Positions 18,547 through 27,073 of a stretch of 64,000 nt of DNA are shown piece after piece. Location of the stretch: NCBI GenBank assembly GCA_000720375.1, contig JOAA01000003.1:310001-374000 (forward strand), in the 5' to 3' direction. A program made the translations under genes and the position numbers. Source of the DNA: Rhodococcus rhodnii (GTDB lineage Bacteria; Actinomycetota; Actinomycetes; Mycobacteriales; Pseudonocardiaceae). The first letter of the stretch is position 1. Each line of letters opens with the position of its first letter. The notes under the pieces were generated by a model. The model ran no database searches, was not told the DNA's origin, and saw only the letters and a program-made list of their open reading frames with translations.

Positions 18547-19014
18547 TTACGAAGCCGCAGCGACGGTAACCTTCTTCTTCCGCATCGGCTTGGTCTCGCC
18601 GACCATCGTGGTGTCCGGGCGGACGCCAAGCTGGTCGAGCAGTTCCAGGTCGTCGCGCACGCAGTAGTGCGTGGCCAGCCGGCCGTCGCGGCCTTCGTAG
18701 ATGTGCACCTGCTCAACGCTGACCGCGCATCGCGTCGGCGCCACGTTGAGGTACTCGCCCACGTGCACCCCGGAAAACCGCAGCCGAACAACTGTTGTGG
18801 TGCCCTCGGCGACCAAGCCGAGCACGTCCCAGCGGGCGTCCTTGAACGCGCGCCGCAACGCCTGAATGGAGCTTTTGAACCAGTCCGGCCCGGCTGATAC
18901 CCCGAGGTCAGCGAAGTCCGGCGTCAGGTAGTCGTCGATCCTGGAAATCTTCCCGTCGTTGAACGCCCGGCACAGCTCCAGCACAAGGCGTTTGTAGTGA
19001 GCGGTCCCCGTCAT
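18547..19014 (-). CDS. SnoaL-like / NTF2-fold protein
   Basis: This is a 155-residue cone-shaped NTF2-like protein. It has the ester-cyclase/SnoaL pattern: an N-terminal helix pair with FNDGKISRIDDYLTPDF, an ALRRAFKDARWDVLGLVAEG strand region, and a VRLRFSGVHVGEYLNVAPT segment. Relatives include polyketide cyclases and many binding proteins of unknown role. The ATG at 19014 follows a GAGGA motif; an upstream ATG at 19059 has no ribosome site. The tail is unusually basic (KPMRKKK). It is convergent with the second LAL regulator, 3 bases away. Confidence 0.7.
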   Translation of the reverse strand: MTGTAHYKRLVLELCRAFNDGKISRIDDYLTPDFADLGVSAGPDWFKSSIQALRRAFKDARWDVLGLVAEGTTTVVRLRFSGVHVGEYLNVAPTRCAVSVEQVHIYEGRDGRLATHYCVRDDLELLDQLGVRPDTTMVGETKPMRKKKVTVAAAS

Positions 19015-19263
19015 TGCTTCCTCGACCCTCTCCCCAGGAGGTCCCCTTGCCCCGGACAATAGTGGCGGACTGCAGGCCTCTGCGCTTCGTGGTAATTACG
19101 CACATCCTGTCCAATTGCTACGTGAAGGACTGCCGAAAGTAGCCGGACCGATCCAGTGAGTAGCCGAAAGGGCGTCGCATCACGGTCCTTCGTCCTCCTT
19201 TCGTGACCTGGCAGTTCCCGGTGACCCGCCCAGAAGGACGTGCACCCTGGGCAGAGGTTGAGG

Positions 19264-20847
19264 TCAGGCCACCTGGCCACCCTTAAGGACCAACTCGGCT
19301 CCTTCCCATGTCCGCCGCAGCCACCGATCGTGCGACGCGATCACGACCGCACCCGGTGCGGACCGCAACGCGTCCTCCAGTTCCTCGACGAGGCTCAACG
19401 ACAGGTGGTTCGTCGGCTCGTCCAGGAGCAGCACGTCAGGCGGCTGGCCGATCAGGATGGCCAGGGCCAGCCTGCGCCGCTGCCCGACCGACAGGTGGCC
19501 GACCGGACGGTCCAGGTCCTTCGGTGCGACCAGGCCGAGTTCGGCGAGCGGCACCGCGCCCGAGTACAGGCCGCGCGGGCTCATGGCCGGTTCGGCGAAC
19601 TCCACGTCTTGTTCGAGCAGGCCGACGCGGACGCCGCGCGCACGGTGCACCTTTCCGCCGTCCGGGGTCAGCCGTCCAGCGAGGACGTGCAGCAATGTCG
19701 ACTTCCCCGCACCGTTCGAGCCGCAGACCATCAGCCGCTCACCGGTCACGACGTCGAGCCGGCCGATGGCCAACCGGCCCGCTACCCGGACCTGGCGCAT
19801 TGACAGAGCCAGCTGGTCCTCCGGTGGCTCCGAGGTCAGGGCTGCAGCGAAACGCAGCGGCGCCGGAGGCTTACGCACCTGCGTGCGGGTCAACTCGTCG
19901 AGCCGGAGCTGGGCATTGCGCACGCGCCGTGAGATCTGCTTCTGCACTCGGCCGCCGAAGAAGTTGTAGCCCATCTTGTCGTTGTCCCGTGGTGGCCGGT
20001 TGTGAGCGACTCCGCGAGCCGTCACGTCCACCGAGTGCTTGAGGCGCTTCAGTTCGTCCTGTTCCGTTTCGTACTGCTGCTCCCAACGCGCACGCTCGGC
20101 CCGTTTCGCGTCGAGGTAGTCGGTGTACGCGCCGCCGTACAACGTGATCCCGCCGCGCGCCGGGTCGAGGTCCACGATCGCCGTGCAGACCGCGTCGAGG
20201 AATACCCGATCGTGTGAGGCAACCACGACCACGCCGGGCAGTCGAGTCAGCTGGCTCTCCAGAAAGGCCATGGCCTCGTCGTCGAGGTGGTTCGTGGGCT
20301 CGTCCAGCAGCAACGCCTGAGGTTGCCGGATCAGTAAGGCGGCGAGTCCGAGCCGCGAGCGTTGGCCACCGGACAACGAACCCAGCGCACGGTCGTAGTC
20401 GACGCCAGCCAATCCAAGGCCCTCGATGACGAGCGCGGCACGCCGGTCGGCGTCCCAGATGTCGTGCGCCTGCGCCCACTCCAGCACTTCGCCGTACTCG
20501 GCGAGCGCGACTGGATCGTCCAACCTGGTACTGAGGTCCTCCAGCCGCTTCTCAGCGTCGCGAATCTCGGCCAGGGCGCTGTCGACGACCTGGCCCACCG
20601 TTTGCGCCAGGCCGTACGGCAGCTCCTGGGCCAGGAACCCACAGTCCGGTGGCCGAAGGATCTCGCCGGCGTCCGGCTCCTCGACGCCGGCCAGCAATTT
20701 CAGCAACGTGGACTTGCCGACGCCGTTCTCACCGACCAGCCCGAGGCGCTGCCCAGGTGAGGCGGTCAGCGAAACGCTGTCGAGAACTCGCCGGTCGCCG
20801 TAGACCTTGTCCAGGTCACGCGCGAGCAAGTAGGGGGATGGAGACAT
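19264..20847 (-). CDS. ABC-F family ATP-binding protein (ribosome-protection type)
   Basis: This is a soluble 527-residue protein with two ABC ATPase domains and no membrane segments. The first domain has GENGVGKS (39-46), LSGGQRSR and LLLDEPTNHLDD; the second has GSNGAGKS, LSVGQRRR and LLLDEPTNHLSL. A charged linker of about 80 residues (RARWEQQYETEQDELKRLK onward) separates them. ABC-F proteins bind the ribosomal E site and rescue antibiotic- or sequence-stalled ribosomes; actinomycete members such as TlrC and OleB confer self-resistance. Resistance is an inference here. The leader contains a 3-codon ORF and a stem-loop, which suggests attenuation control. Confidence 0.87.
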   Translation of the reverse strand: MSPSPYLLARDLDKVYGDRRVLDSVSLTASPGQRLGLVGENGVGKSTLLKLLAGVEEPDAGEILRPPDCGFLAQELPYGLAQTVGQVVDSALAEIRDAEKRLEDLSTRLDDPVALAEYGEVLEWAQAHDIWDADRRAALVIEGLGLAGVDYDRALGSLSGGQRSRLGLAALLIRQPQALLLDEPTNHLDDEAMAFLESQLTRLPGVVVVASHDRVFLDAVCTAIVDLDPARGGITLYGGAYTDYLDAKRAERARWEQQYETEQDELKRLKHSVDVTARGVAHNRPPRDNDKMGYNFFGGRVQKQISRRVRNAQLRLDELTRTQVRKPPAPLRFAAALTSEPPEDQLALSMRQVRVAGRLAIGRLDVVTGERLMVCGSNGAGKSTLLHVLAGRLTPDGGKVHRARGVRVGLLEQDVEFAEPAMSPRGLYSGAVPLAELGLVAPKDLDRPVGHLSVGQRRRLALAILIGQPPDVLLLDEPTNHLSLSLVEELEDALRSAPGAVVIASHDRWLRRTWEGAELVLKGGQVA

Positions 20848-20877
20848 CGCACACCGCCGGTGAAAGCTCGGATGGAC

Positions 20878-20931
20878 GTCCGCCGGGCAGCAGGCCTCGG
20901 GCGCGGACGGGTGGCGATGTCAGCTCTCCAT
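20878..20931 (-). promoter_or_regulatory. structured leader with 3-codon ORF upstream of the ABC-F gene
   Basis: On the minus strand a tiny ORF encoding Met-Glu-Ser-stop begins at 20931. Downstream, GTCCGC (20908-20903) can pair with GCGGAC (20883-20878) to make a G+C-rich stem before the ABC-F start at 20847. Short leader ORF plus stem-loop is the layout of ribosome-mediated attenuators that control several antibiotic-resistance ABC-F genes. No strong ribosome site is visible for either ORF. Confidence 0.35.
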
Positions 20932-21005
20932 GATGGTTACGACGGTAGCAAGACCCGCAAACGATTATTGGTTCTCCGCAGATGCTGACGTAGATTGCGT
21001 ACAGT

Positions 21006-21019
21006 TCCGCATATACGGA
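21006..21019. promoter_or_regulatory. palindrome overlapping the modA ribosome site
   Basis: TCCGCATATACGGA is palindromic at 12 of 14 positions and runs into the GGAGG ribosome site of modA at 21017-21021. It could be an operator or a small translation-blocking hairpin. Confidence 0.3.
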
Positions 21020-21027
21020 GGATGATC

Positions 21028-21792
21028 GTGAAAAAGCTCGCGGCCGCGCTTGTAGCCCCGATGCTGCTCGCCGGGTGCGCCAACTCAGCCCCTGCGGCGT
21101 CCGGTACGGGCCAGTCGGTCACCGGCGAGGTCACGGTGTTCGCGGCGGCATCCCTGACCGAGACGTTCACCCAGATCGGCAAGGACTTCGAAACCGCCAC
21201 CCCGGGCGTCAAGGTCAAGTTCAACTTCGGCGGCAGCTCCGCACTGGCGCAGCAGATCAACCAGGGCGCCCCAGCGGACGTGTTCGCCTCCGCCAGCCCC
21301 ACGAACATGAAGCAGGTCACCGACACCGGCGCTGCAACCGGTGCCGTCACCTTCGTGCGTAACAAGCTGCAGATCGCGGTGGGCAAGGGCAATCCGCTGA
21401 AGATCGCGTCGCTGGCGGACGTGGTCAAGCCCGAAGTCAAGCTGGCGCTCTGCGCCGACCAGGTGCCGTGCGGGGCCGCGGCCAAGAAGGCGTTCGAGGC
21501 CGCGAAGCTGACCCCCAAACCGGTCACCTTGGAGCAGGACGTCAAGGCCACACTGACGAAGGTCAAACTCGGCGAGGTCGACGCGGCCCTGGTCTACACG
21601 ACGGATGTCTCGGCGTCGGCCAAGGATGTCGACGGTGTGGACTTCCCCGAGGCCGCGCAGGCGATCAACGATTATCCGATCGTCACGCTGGCCAAGGCGC
21701 CGAACGCCTCGGGCGGCAAGGCATTCGTGGACTACGTGCTGTCCGCCAAGGGGCGCGACGTGTTGACCAAGGCAGGCTTTGACGTCTCGTAA
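21028..21792 (+). CDS. modA: molybdate ABC transporter substrate-binding lipoprotein
   Basis: This 254-residue periplasmic-binding-fold lipoprotein captures molybdate (or tungstate) outside the membrane. The N-terminus is a lipoprotein signal with lipobox LLAGC. The mature start shows the ModA signature TVFAAASLTETFTQIGKDFE, followed by NFGGSSALAQQINQGAPADVF, which contributes oxyanion-binding serines. GTG at 21028 is chosen because GGAGG lies 6 bases upstream; the ATG at 21022 would begin right at the ribosome site. It heads the modABC operon. Confidence 0.93.
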   Translation: MKKLAAALVAPMLLAGCANSAPAASGTGQSVTGEVTVFAAASLTETFTQIGKDFETATPGVKVKFNFGGSSALAQQINQGAPADVFASASPTNMKQVTDTGAATGAVTFVRNKLQIAVGKGNPLKIASLADVVKPEVKLALCADQVPCGAAAKKAFEAAKLTPKPVTLEQDVKATLTKVKLGEVDAALVYTTDVSASAKDVDGVDFPEAAQAINDYPIVTLAKAPNASGGKAFVDYVLSAKGRDVLTKAGFDVS

Positions 21793-21808
21793 CAGTCACA
21801 CTGACAGC

Positions 21809-22603
21809 ATGAGAGCGGTTCGAGCGCGGGTGCCGATCGTTCTGATCATTCCCGCGCTGATCGGCCTGGCATTCCTGGTGCTCCCCCTGATCGGGCTGGT
21901 CATCAGGGCACCGTGGTCGACGTTGATCGATCAGTTGAGCACCGCCGAGGTCGGCGAGGCGCTGCGACTGTCGTTGATTTGCGCCACGCTCGCGACGCTG
22001 ATCTGCCTGGTGCTGGGTGTGCCGCTGGCGTGGATGCTCGCGCGGACTGAACTGCCGGGCAGGCGCATCGCGCGCGCCTTCGTCACCGTGCCACTGGTAT
22101 TGCCGCCGGTAGTGGGCGGTGTGGCGCTGCTGTTGGTGTTCGGGCGGCGTGGCGTGATCGGCCAGTACCTGGACTCGTGGTTCGGGTTTTCGCTTCCGTT
22201 CACCACAACGGGCGTGATCGTCGCGGAGGCGTTCGTCGCGATGCCGTTTCTCGTGATCGCAGTCGAGGGTGCCTTGCGCGGAGCCGATCCGCGCTTCGAG
22301 GAAGCCGCCGCGACTCTGGGCGCCTCGAGGTGGACGGCGTTCCGGCGCGTCACCCTTCCTACTGTCGCGCCTGGCATCGTGGCGGGTGCGGTGCTCTGCT
22401 GGGCACGTGCTCTGGGCGAGTTCGGCGCGACGATCACGTTCGCGGGGAACTATCCGGGGACCACGCAGACCATGCCGCTGGCCGTTTATCTGGCGCTGGA
22501 ACAGGACCCGGACAGCGCCACCGTGCTGAGTCTCGTGCTGCTGGTCGTGTCCATCGCGATCCTGGTCAGCCTGCGCGACCGGTGGATCGGAACACGCGCA
22601 TGA
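21809..22603 (+). CDS. modB: molybdate ABC transporter permease
   Basis: This is an integral membrane permease of 264 residues with about five to six hydrophobic helices. Its cytoplasmic EAA loop is EEAAATLGASRWTAFRRVTLP, where it docks with the ModC ATPase. LPPVVGG and the EFGATITFAGNYPGTTQTMP segment are typical of ModB. The ATG at 21809 follows modA by 16 bases; a TTG at 21779 would overlap modA. Its stop overlaps the modC start (ATGA), indicating coupling. Confidence 0.93.
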   Translation: MRAVRARVPIVLIIPALIGLAFLVLPLIGLVIRAPWSTLIDQLSTAEVGEALRLSLICATLATLICLVLGVPLAWMLARTELPGRRIARAFVTVPLVLPPVVGGVALLLVFGRRGVIGQYLDSWFGFSLPFTTTGVIVAEAFVAMPFLVIAVEGALRGADPRFEEAAATLGASRWTAFRRVTLPTVAPGIVAGAVLCWARALGEFGATITFAGNYPGTTQTMPLAVYLALEQDPDSATVLSLVLLVVSIAILVSLRDRWIGTRA

Positions 22604-23652
22604 CTCTGCAGGCGCACTTAACAGTCCACATCGGATCGTTCACTCTGACCGCACAGGTCGATGTGCAGCCCGGCAGCACCTTGGCCTTGCTCGGCCCCAA
22701 TGGTGCTGGGAAAAGCACGGCGCTGCGAGCGTTGGCCGGGCTGCGACCGCTGACGGGTGGGATGGTCGAATTGGGCGGCCGGACGCTGGACGATCCGGAA
22801 CGCAACGTCTTCGTTCCTCCGGAACACCGATCCATCGGAGTGGTGTTCCAGGACTACCTCCTGTTCGGTCATCTGTCCGCCGTGGACAACGTCGCGTTCG
22901 GACTGCGGGCGCGCGGTATGCGCAAGCGCGACGCGAACGCGGCGGCAATCGAGTGGCTTGAGCGCGTCGGCCTGGCTCAGCAGGCGCGCCACAAGCCTCG
23001 GCAATTGTCCGGCGGGCAGGCTCAACGCGTAGCACTTGCGCGCGCCTTGGCCATCCGGCCGGACCTGTTGCTGCTGGACGAACCACTGGCCGCATTGGAC
23101 GCCGCGACTCGCATCCAGATCCGGGCGCAACTGCGAAAGCACCTCGATGAGTACGAGGGCGCGACCGTTCTGGTAACGCACGATCCGTTGGACGCCATGG
23201 TGCTCGCGGACCAATTGCTCGTCGTCGAGAACGGATCCGTGGTGCAAGCAGGCGCTCCCGCCGAAATCGCGAAACGGCCACGGACCGACTACATCGCCGC
23301 ACTCGTCGGGCTGAACCTGTATCGCGGTGTGGCCGACGGCGTGAGCATCAAACTCGACGACGGCGGCGTACTCACCACAGCGCATCCTATGGACGGCGCG
23401 GTATTCGTGACGTTCCCGCCGAACGCGGTGAGCCTGCACAGGAATCGGCCGGAGGGCAGTCCCCGCAACACATGGCTCGCCGAGGTGGCGGGGATCGAGC
23501 AGCACGCCGACACCGTGCGCGTCCGACTGAACGGCACGCCGGACCTGCTGGCTGACGTGACCACTGCGGCGGTCGCGGAACTGTCGCTAACACCGGGGCA
23601 GCAGGTGTGGGTCACGGTCAAAGCGACCGAAACCCACGCCTACCCCATCTAA
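22600..23652 (+). CDS. modC: molybdate ABC transporter ATP-binding protein
   Basis: This 350-residue ABC ATPase powers ModB. Walker A is GPNGAGKS (residues about 32-39), the signature is LSGGQAQRV, and Walker B is LLLLDEPLAALD with an H-loop in LVTHD. The C-terminal 90 residues form a TOBE-like domain (VRVRLNGTPDLLADVT), which in ModC binds oxyanion and regulates activity. The real start is the ATG overlapping the modB stop; a longer upstream frame is a shadow of modB. It is convergent with the 2-oxoacid dehydrogenase operon. Confidence 0.93.
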   Translation: MTLQAHLTVHIGSFTLTAQVDVQPGSTLALLGPNGAGKSTALRALAGLRPLTGGMVELGGRTLDDPERNVFVPPEHRSIGVVFQDYLLFGHLSAVDNVAFGLRARGMRKRDANAAAIEWLERVGLAQQARHKPRQLSGGQAQRVALARALAIRPDLLLLDEPLAALDAATRIQIRAQLRKHLDEYEGATVLVTHDPLDAMVLADQLLVVENGSVVQAGAPAEIAKRPRTDYIAALVGLNLYRGVADGVSIKLDDGGVLTTAHPMDGAVFVTFPPNAVSLHRNRPEGSPRNTWLAEVAGIEQHADTVRVRLNGTPDLLADVTTAAVAELSLTPGQQVWVTVKATETHAYPI

Positions 23653-23690
23653 ATGCCCAGCTCAGCAGGTGTGGCCGCGCCAGCGCGCCA

Positions 23691-24935
23691 TCACATGTCG
23701 CCCAGCAACGCGGTCGGACGCTCGACGCAGTCAGCCACGAACCGCAAGAAGCCGCCCGCGACCTCGCCGTCACAGACCCGGTGGTCGAACGCGAGCGTCA
23801 GCTCGGTGACCTTGCGGACCGCGAGCTGTCCGTCGACCACCCACGGCCGGTCGATGATCCGGCCGATGCCGACGATCGCGGCCTCCGGGTGGTTGATGAT
23901 CGCGGCCGAACCGTCCACACCGAACACGCCGTAGTTGTTCACGGTGAACGTGCCGCCGGTCATCTTGGCCGGCGGCAGTGCGCCTTCCCGGGCCTGCTCG
24001 GTGAGGTGGCCCAATTGAGCGGCCAGCTCCCGGGTGGTCAGGTTCTGCGCGTCCTTGACCACGGGAACGACCAGGCCTCGGGGAGTCTGCGCGGCGAATC
24101 CGAGATGCACGGCGTCGGAGATCACGATCTCGCCGCGTTCATTGTCCACAGTGGAGTTCAGTGCGGGGAATCGCCGGAGGCCAAGCACACAGAACCGGGC
24201 GATCAGCGCGAGCAGGCTCACCGGACGAGCCGGGTCGACGCTGTTGATCTCCTGGCGCGCCGCGAGCAGGCCGGTGGCGTCGACGTCCACCCACACGGTC
24301 GCCTCGGGGATCTCACGACGTGACCGGCTCAGCCGCTCGGCCACCACGCCTCGGACGCCGCGCAGCGGAATCCTCGTCACCTTGTCGTCCTGGACCGGAA
24401 TTTCGGCCCGGCCTTCGATAGCGGCCACCACGTCCTTGCGCAGCACGAGACCGTCCGGGCCGCTCCCGGCCAGGGTGCGCAGGTCGACGTGATTCTCCTT
24501 GGCCAGCTTGCGGACCACCGGAGAGATGACCGCGACCGGACCCGTCTTCTCAGGCTCGACGGCCACCTGGCTCATCTGCGGAGCCACACCGTTGACGGCC
24601 GCCGGCGCCCGGCGACGCCCCTGACGACGAGCCCGCTTGCTGACTCCAGAACCCACGAGGTTGGGGCTCGTTTCCACGCCTGGCTCGGACAACCCGGCCG
24701 ACGCGACTGACAACAAAGGCGCGCCGACATTGATCGTCGAGCCTGCCTCGCCGTGCAGCGCTGTGACGACACCGGCATACGGAACCGGGACCTCGATCGC
24801 GGCCTTGGCCGTCTCGACCTCGACGACGGCCTGGTCCACCTCGACCGCGTCGCCGACCTCGACCAGCCACCGCACGATCTCCGCGTCGACCAGGCCCTCA
24901 CCGAGGTCGGGCAGGGTGAACTCGCGGACGTTCAC
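23691..24935 (-). CDS. dihydrolipoamide acyltransferase E2 of a branched-chain 2-oxoacid dehydrogenase complex
   Basis: The 414-residue E2 has three parts. The N-terminal lipoyl domain carries the lipoylated lysine in VEVETAKAAIEVP. A peripheral-subunit-binding domain follows (ISPVVRKLAKENHVDLRTLA). The acyltransferase domain has the catalytic FDHRVCDGEVAG near the C-terminus. It transfers the branched acyl group to CoA. The GTG at 24935 is preferred: GGGAGG lies 4 bases upstream and it overlaps the E1beta stop as GTGA, while the in-frame ATG at 24947 would overlap more and lack a ribosome site. E1alpha, E1beta and E2 form one coupled operon; E3 is encoded elsewhere. Confidence 0.9.
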   Translation of the reverse strand: MNVREFTLPDLGEGLVDAEIVRWLVEVGDAVEVDQAVVEVETAKAAIEVPVPYAGVVTALHGEAGSTINVGAPLLSVASAGLSEPGVETSPNLVGSGVSKRARRQGRRRAPAAVNGVAPQMSQVAVEPEKTGPVAVISPVVRKLAKENHVDLRTLAGSGPDGLVLRKDVVAAIEGRAEIPVQDDKVTRIPLRGVRGVVAERLSRSRREIPEATVWVDVDATGLLAARQEINSVDPARPVSLLALIARFCVLGLRRFPALNSTVDNERGEIVISDAVHLGFAAQTPRGLVVPVVKDAQNLTTRELAAQLGHLTEQAREGALPPAKMTGGTFTVNNYGVFGVDGSAAIINHPEAAIVGIGRIIDRPWVVDGQLAVRKVTELTLAFDHRVCDGEVAGGFLRFVADCVERPTALLGDM

Positions 24936-25912
24936 TGGTCCTCCCACTGCAGGCGGGCGATCGTGTCCAGGATCCGGTCCGGGTGCGGGAGCTGGTGCTC
25001 CTCCAGGTCCTTCGGCGGGTATGGCACGTCAAAACCGCCAACCCGCAGCACCGGGGCCTCCAACCAGTGGAAGCACTTCTCGCTCACGGTCGCGACGACC
25101 TCAGCGCCGTACCCCGAGAACACTGACGACTCGTGGACGACAACGGCCCGGCCAGTCTTACGGACCGACGCGCAGACAGTGTCCTCGTCGAGCGGCGTGA
25201 GCGAGCGGAGGTCGATGACCTCGACGTCCCAGCCTTCTTCCTTGGCCGCCTCGGCTGTCTCCATGCAGGTTTGCACGGTGGAGCCGTACGAGATCAGCGT
25301 GACGTCCTGGCCCGTCCGGCGGACCACCGCGCGGTTCATCGGGTCGCCGAGGAGGGGCAACTCGAGGTCCGCGCGGGTCCAGTACCGGGACTTCGGCTCC
25401 ATGAAGATCACCGGGTCCGGGCTCTCGATCGCGGCCCGCAGCAACGAGTACGCGTCAGCCGTGGTGCCCGGCGTGATCACGGTCAGCCCTGGCGTGTGCG
25501 TGTAGTACGCCTCGGACGAATCGCCATGGTGCTCGACGCCGCCGATGCCGCCACCGTAAGGAATGCGGATGACCATAGGCAACGCGACCTTGCCACGCGT
25601 GCGGTTGCGCATTTTGGCCACATGCGACGTGATCTGCTCGAACGCCGGATAGGCGAACGCGTCGAATTGCATCTCGACGACCGGGCGCATCCCGTACATC
25701 GCCATGCCGACCGCGGTGCCCACGATTCCCGATTCCGCGAGCGGCGAGTCGAAGCAACGGTCTTCACCGAACTGCGCGGTGAGGCCTTCGGTCACCGTGA
25801 ACACGCCGCCGTACGGCCCGACGTCCTCGCCGAACACCACGACGTTCGGGTCCTCGGTCATCGCGTCGCGCAGCGCACGGTTCAACGCTTGCGCCATGTT
25901 GATCTGAGCCAT
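24932..25912 (-). CDS. branched-chain 2-oxoacid dehydrogenase E1 beta subunit
   Basis: This 326-residue transketolase-fold subunit pairs with the E1alpha encoded just upstream. It has VVVFGEDVGPYGGVFTVTEGL, the DSPLAESGIVG motif and FDAFAYPAFEQITSHVAKMR, all typical of E1beta. Together the E1 subunits use ThDP to decarboxylate the oxoacids of valine, leucine and isoleucine, feeding branched acyl-CoA starters to fatty-acid and polyketide synthesis. The ATG overlaps the E1alpha stop (TGATG); a GTG one codon earlier is also possible. Confidence 0.92.
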   Translation of the reverse strand: MAQINMAQALNRALRDAMTEDPNVVVFGEDVGPYGGVFTVTEGLTAQFGEDRCFDSPLAESGIVGTAVGMAMYGMRPVVEMQFDAFAYPAFEQITSHVAKMRNRTRGKVALPMVIRIPYGGGIGGVEHHGDSSEAYYTHTPGLTVITPGTTADAYSLLRAAIESPDPVIFMEPKSRYWTRADLELPLLGDPMNRAVVRRTGQDVTLISYGSTVQTCMETAEAAKEEGWDVEVIDLRSLTPLDEDTVCASVRKTGRAVVVHESSVFSGYGAEVVATVSEKCFHWLEAPVLRVGGFDVPYPPKDLEEHQLPHPDRILDTIARLQWEDQ

Positions 25913-26982
25913 CACGCCTCACCCCGGTCCGCCGCGAGCTCGGCCCGCAACGCGTCCCGCTGCGCGCGCAGCCTCGGCGTCGGCACGGCGTAGACGTGCT
26001 CGAACAGCTCGTCCGGGTCGACGTGCGCGTCCTGGTTCATCTCGGCACGCAGTTCGGCCATCATCCGGTCGGCTTCCTCGGCGTACGCCGACTCGTCCAC
26101 ACCAAGCAAGCGGTTGAACCGGATGATCGGGTCCGCCGCGCGCCACGGCTCGGCGTCGCTCGGGTCCCGGTAGCGGTTGGTGTCGTCGGAGTTGGTGTGC
26201 GGCTCGACGCGGTACGTCAGGCCTTCCACAATGGACGGTCCGCCGCCGGAGCGCGCCTTGGCCAGTGCTTCGGAGACCACGGTGTAGACAGCCGCCGCGT
26301 CGTTTCCGTCGACCTGGTAGCCCGGCATTCCGTAGCCGATCGCCTTGTGTGCCAACGTCGGCGCCTTGGACTGCTTGGACAACGGGACGCTGATGGCCCA
26401 TTGGTTGTTCTGGATGAAGAAAACGACCGGCGCGTTGAACACGGCCGCGAAGTTGAACGCCTCGTGCGCGTCGCCTTCACTCGTGGCGCCGTCGCCCATA
26501 AACACGAGCACTGCCAACGAATCACCGCGCAGGCGCGCCGCGTGCGCCAGGCCCACCGCGTGCGGTCCGTTCGTCGACAGCGGCGTGCACAACGGAGCGA
26601 CACGATGCGCATACGGGTCGTAACCCGAATGCCAGTTGCCGCGCAGCAAGGTGAGCGTCTCGACAGCAGGAACCCCGCGTGTGACAACGGCGACGGTGTC
26701 GCGGTACGTCGGGAACAGCCAATCGTTGTCCTCAAGTGCCAGGGTCGCGCCCACTTCGCAGGCCTCCTGGCCCACCGAGGACGGATAGACCGCGAGGCGG
26801 CCCTGTTTGGTCAGTGCGGTGGCCTGCCTGTTGAACCGCCTGCCCAGCACCATGGCGCGGTGCAGAGATCGCAACACGCGCTCGTCCGGCAGGTCTCCGA
26901 CGGCCGACCCGTTCTCGTCGACCAGCTGGATGGGTTTCCGGCCCGGCAGCATGAGCTCGGGGCTCGCCTCGATCGACTTCAT
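25912..26982 (-). CDS. branched-chain 2-oxoacid dehydrogenase E1 alpha subunit
   Basis: This 356-residue subunit carries the ThDP/Mg motif GDGATSEGDAHEAFNFA...IQNNQWAIS and the regulatory-loop region YRVEPHTNSDDTNRYRD, characteristic of branched-chain rather than pyruvate E1alpha. The ATG at 26982 is preferred over an earlier in-frame start that would enter the divergent promoter region. No ribosome site precedes it, so the mRNA may be leaderless. An inverted repeat overlaps the start codon. The Lrp/AsnC gene at 27074 is divergent and is the likely regulator of the operon. Confidence 0.92.
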   Translation of the reverse strand: MKSIEASPELMLPGRKPIQLVDENGSAVGDLPDERVLRSLHRAMVLGRRFNRQATALTKQGRLAVYPSSVGQEACEVGATLALEDNDWLFPTYRDTVAVVTRGVPAVETLTLLRGNWHSGYDPYAHRVAPLCTPLSTNGPHAVGLAHAARLRGDSLAVLVFMGDGATSEGDAHEAFNFAAVFNAPVVFFIQNNQWAISVPLSKQSKAPTLAHKAIGYGMPGYQVDGNDAAAVYTVVSEALAKARSGGGPSIVEGLTYRVEPHTNSDDTNRYRDPSDAEPWRAADPIIRFNRLLGVDESAYAEEADRMMAELRAEMNQDAHVDPDELFEHVYAVPTPRLRAQRDALRAELAADRGEA

Positions 26983-26995
26983 GACCGAATGGTCA
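26982..26995. promoter_or_regulatory. inverted repeat overlapping the E1 alpha start
   Basis: TGACCGAATGGTCA has perfect 5-bp arms around 4 bp and abuts the start codon of the leftward E1alpha gene. The shape is that of a TetR-family operator. The adjacent regulator is Lrp-type, so a second regulator may act here. Confidence 0.45.
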
Positions 26996-27073
26996 GTTGG
27001 TATCGTGACAGTTGTCCACGCTAGCGGCCGAGACCGAGACGACTTGTCCACGTGACGGCGACGGGAGGTCCGG

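Noticed and set aside
12987..20931. A complete antibiotic biosynthetic cluster around the LAL regulators
   Set aside because: No synthase, ligase or tailoring genes accompany the regulators; a SnoaL-like and an ABC-F gene alone are not enough.
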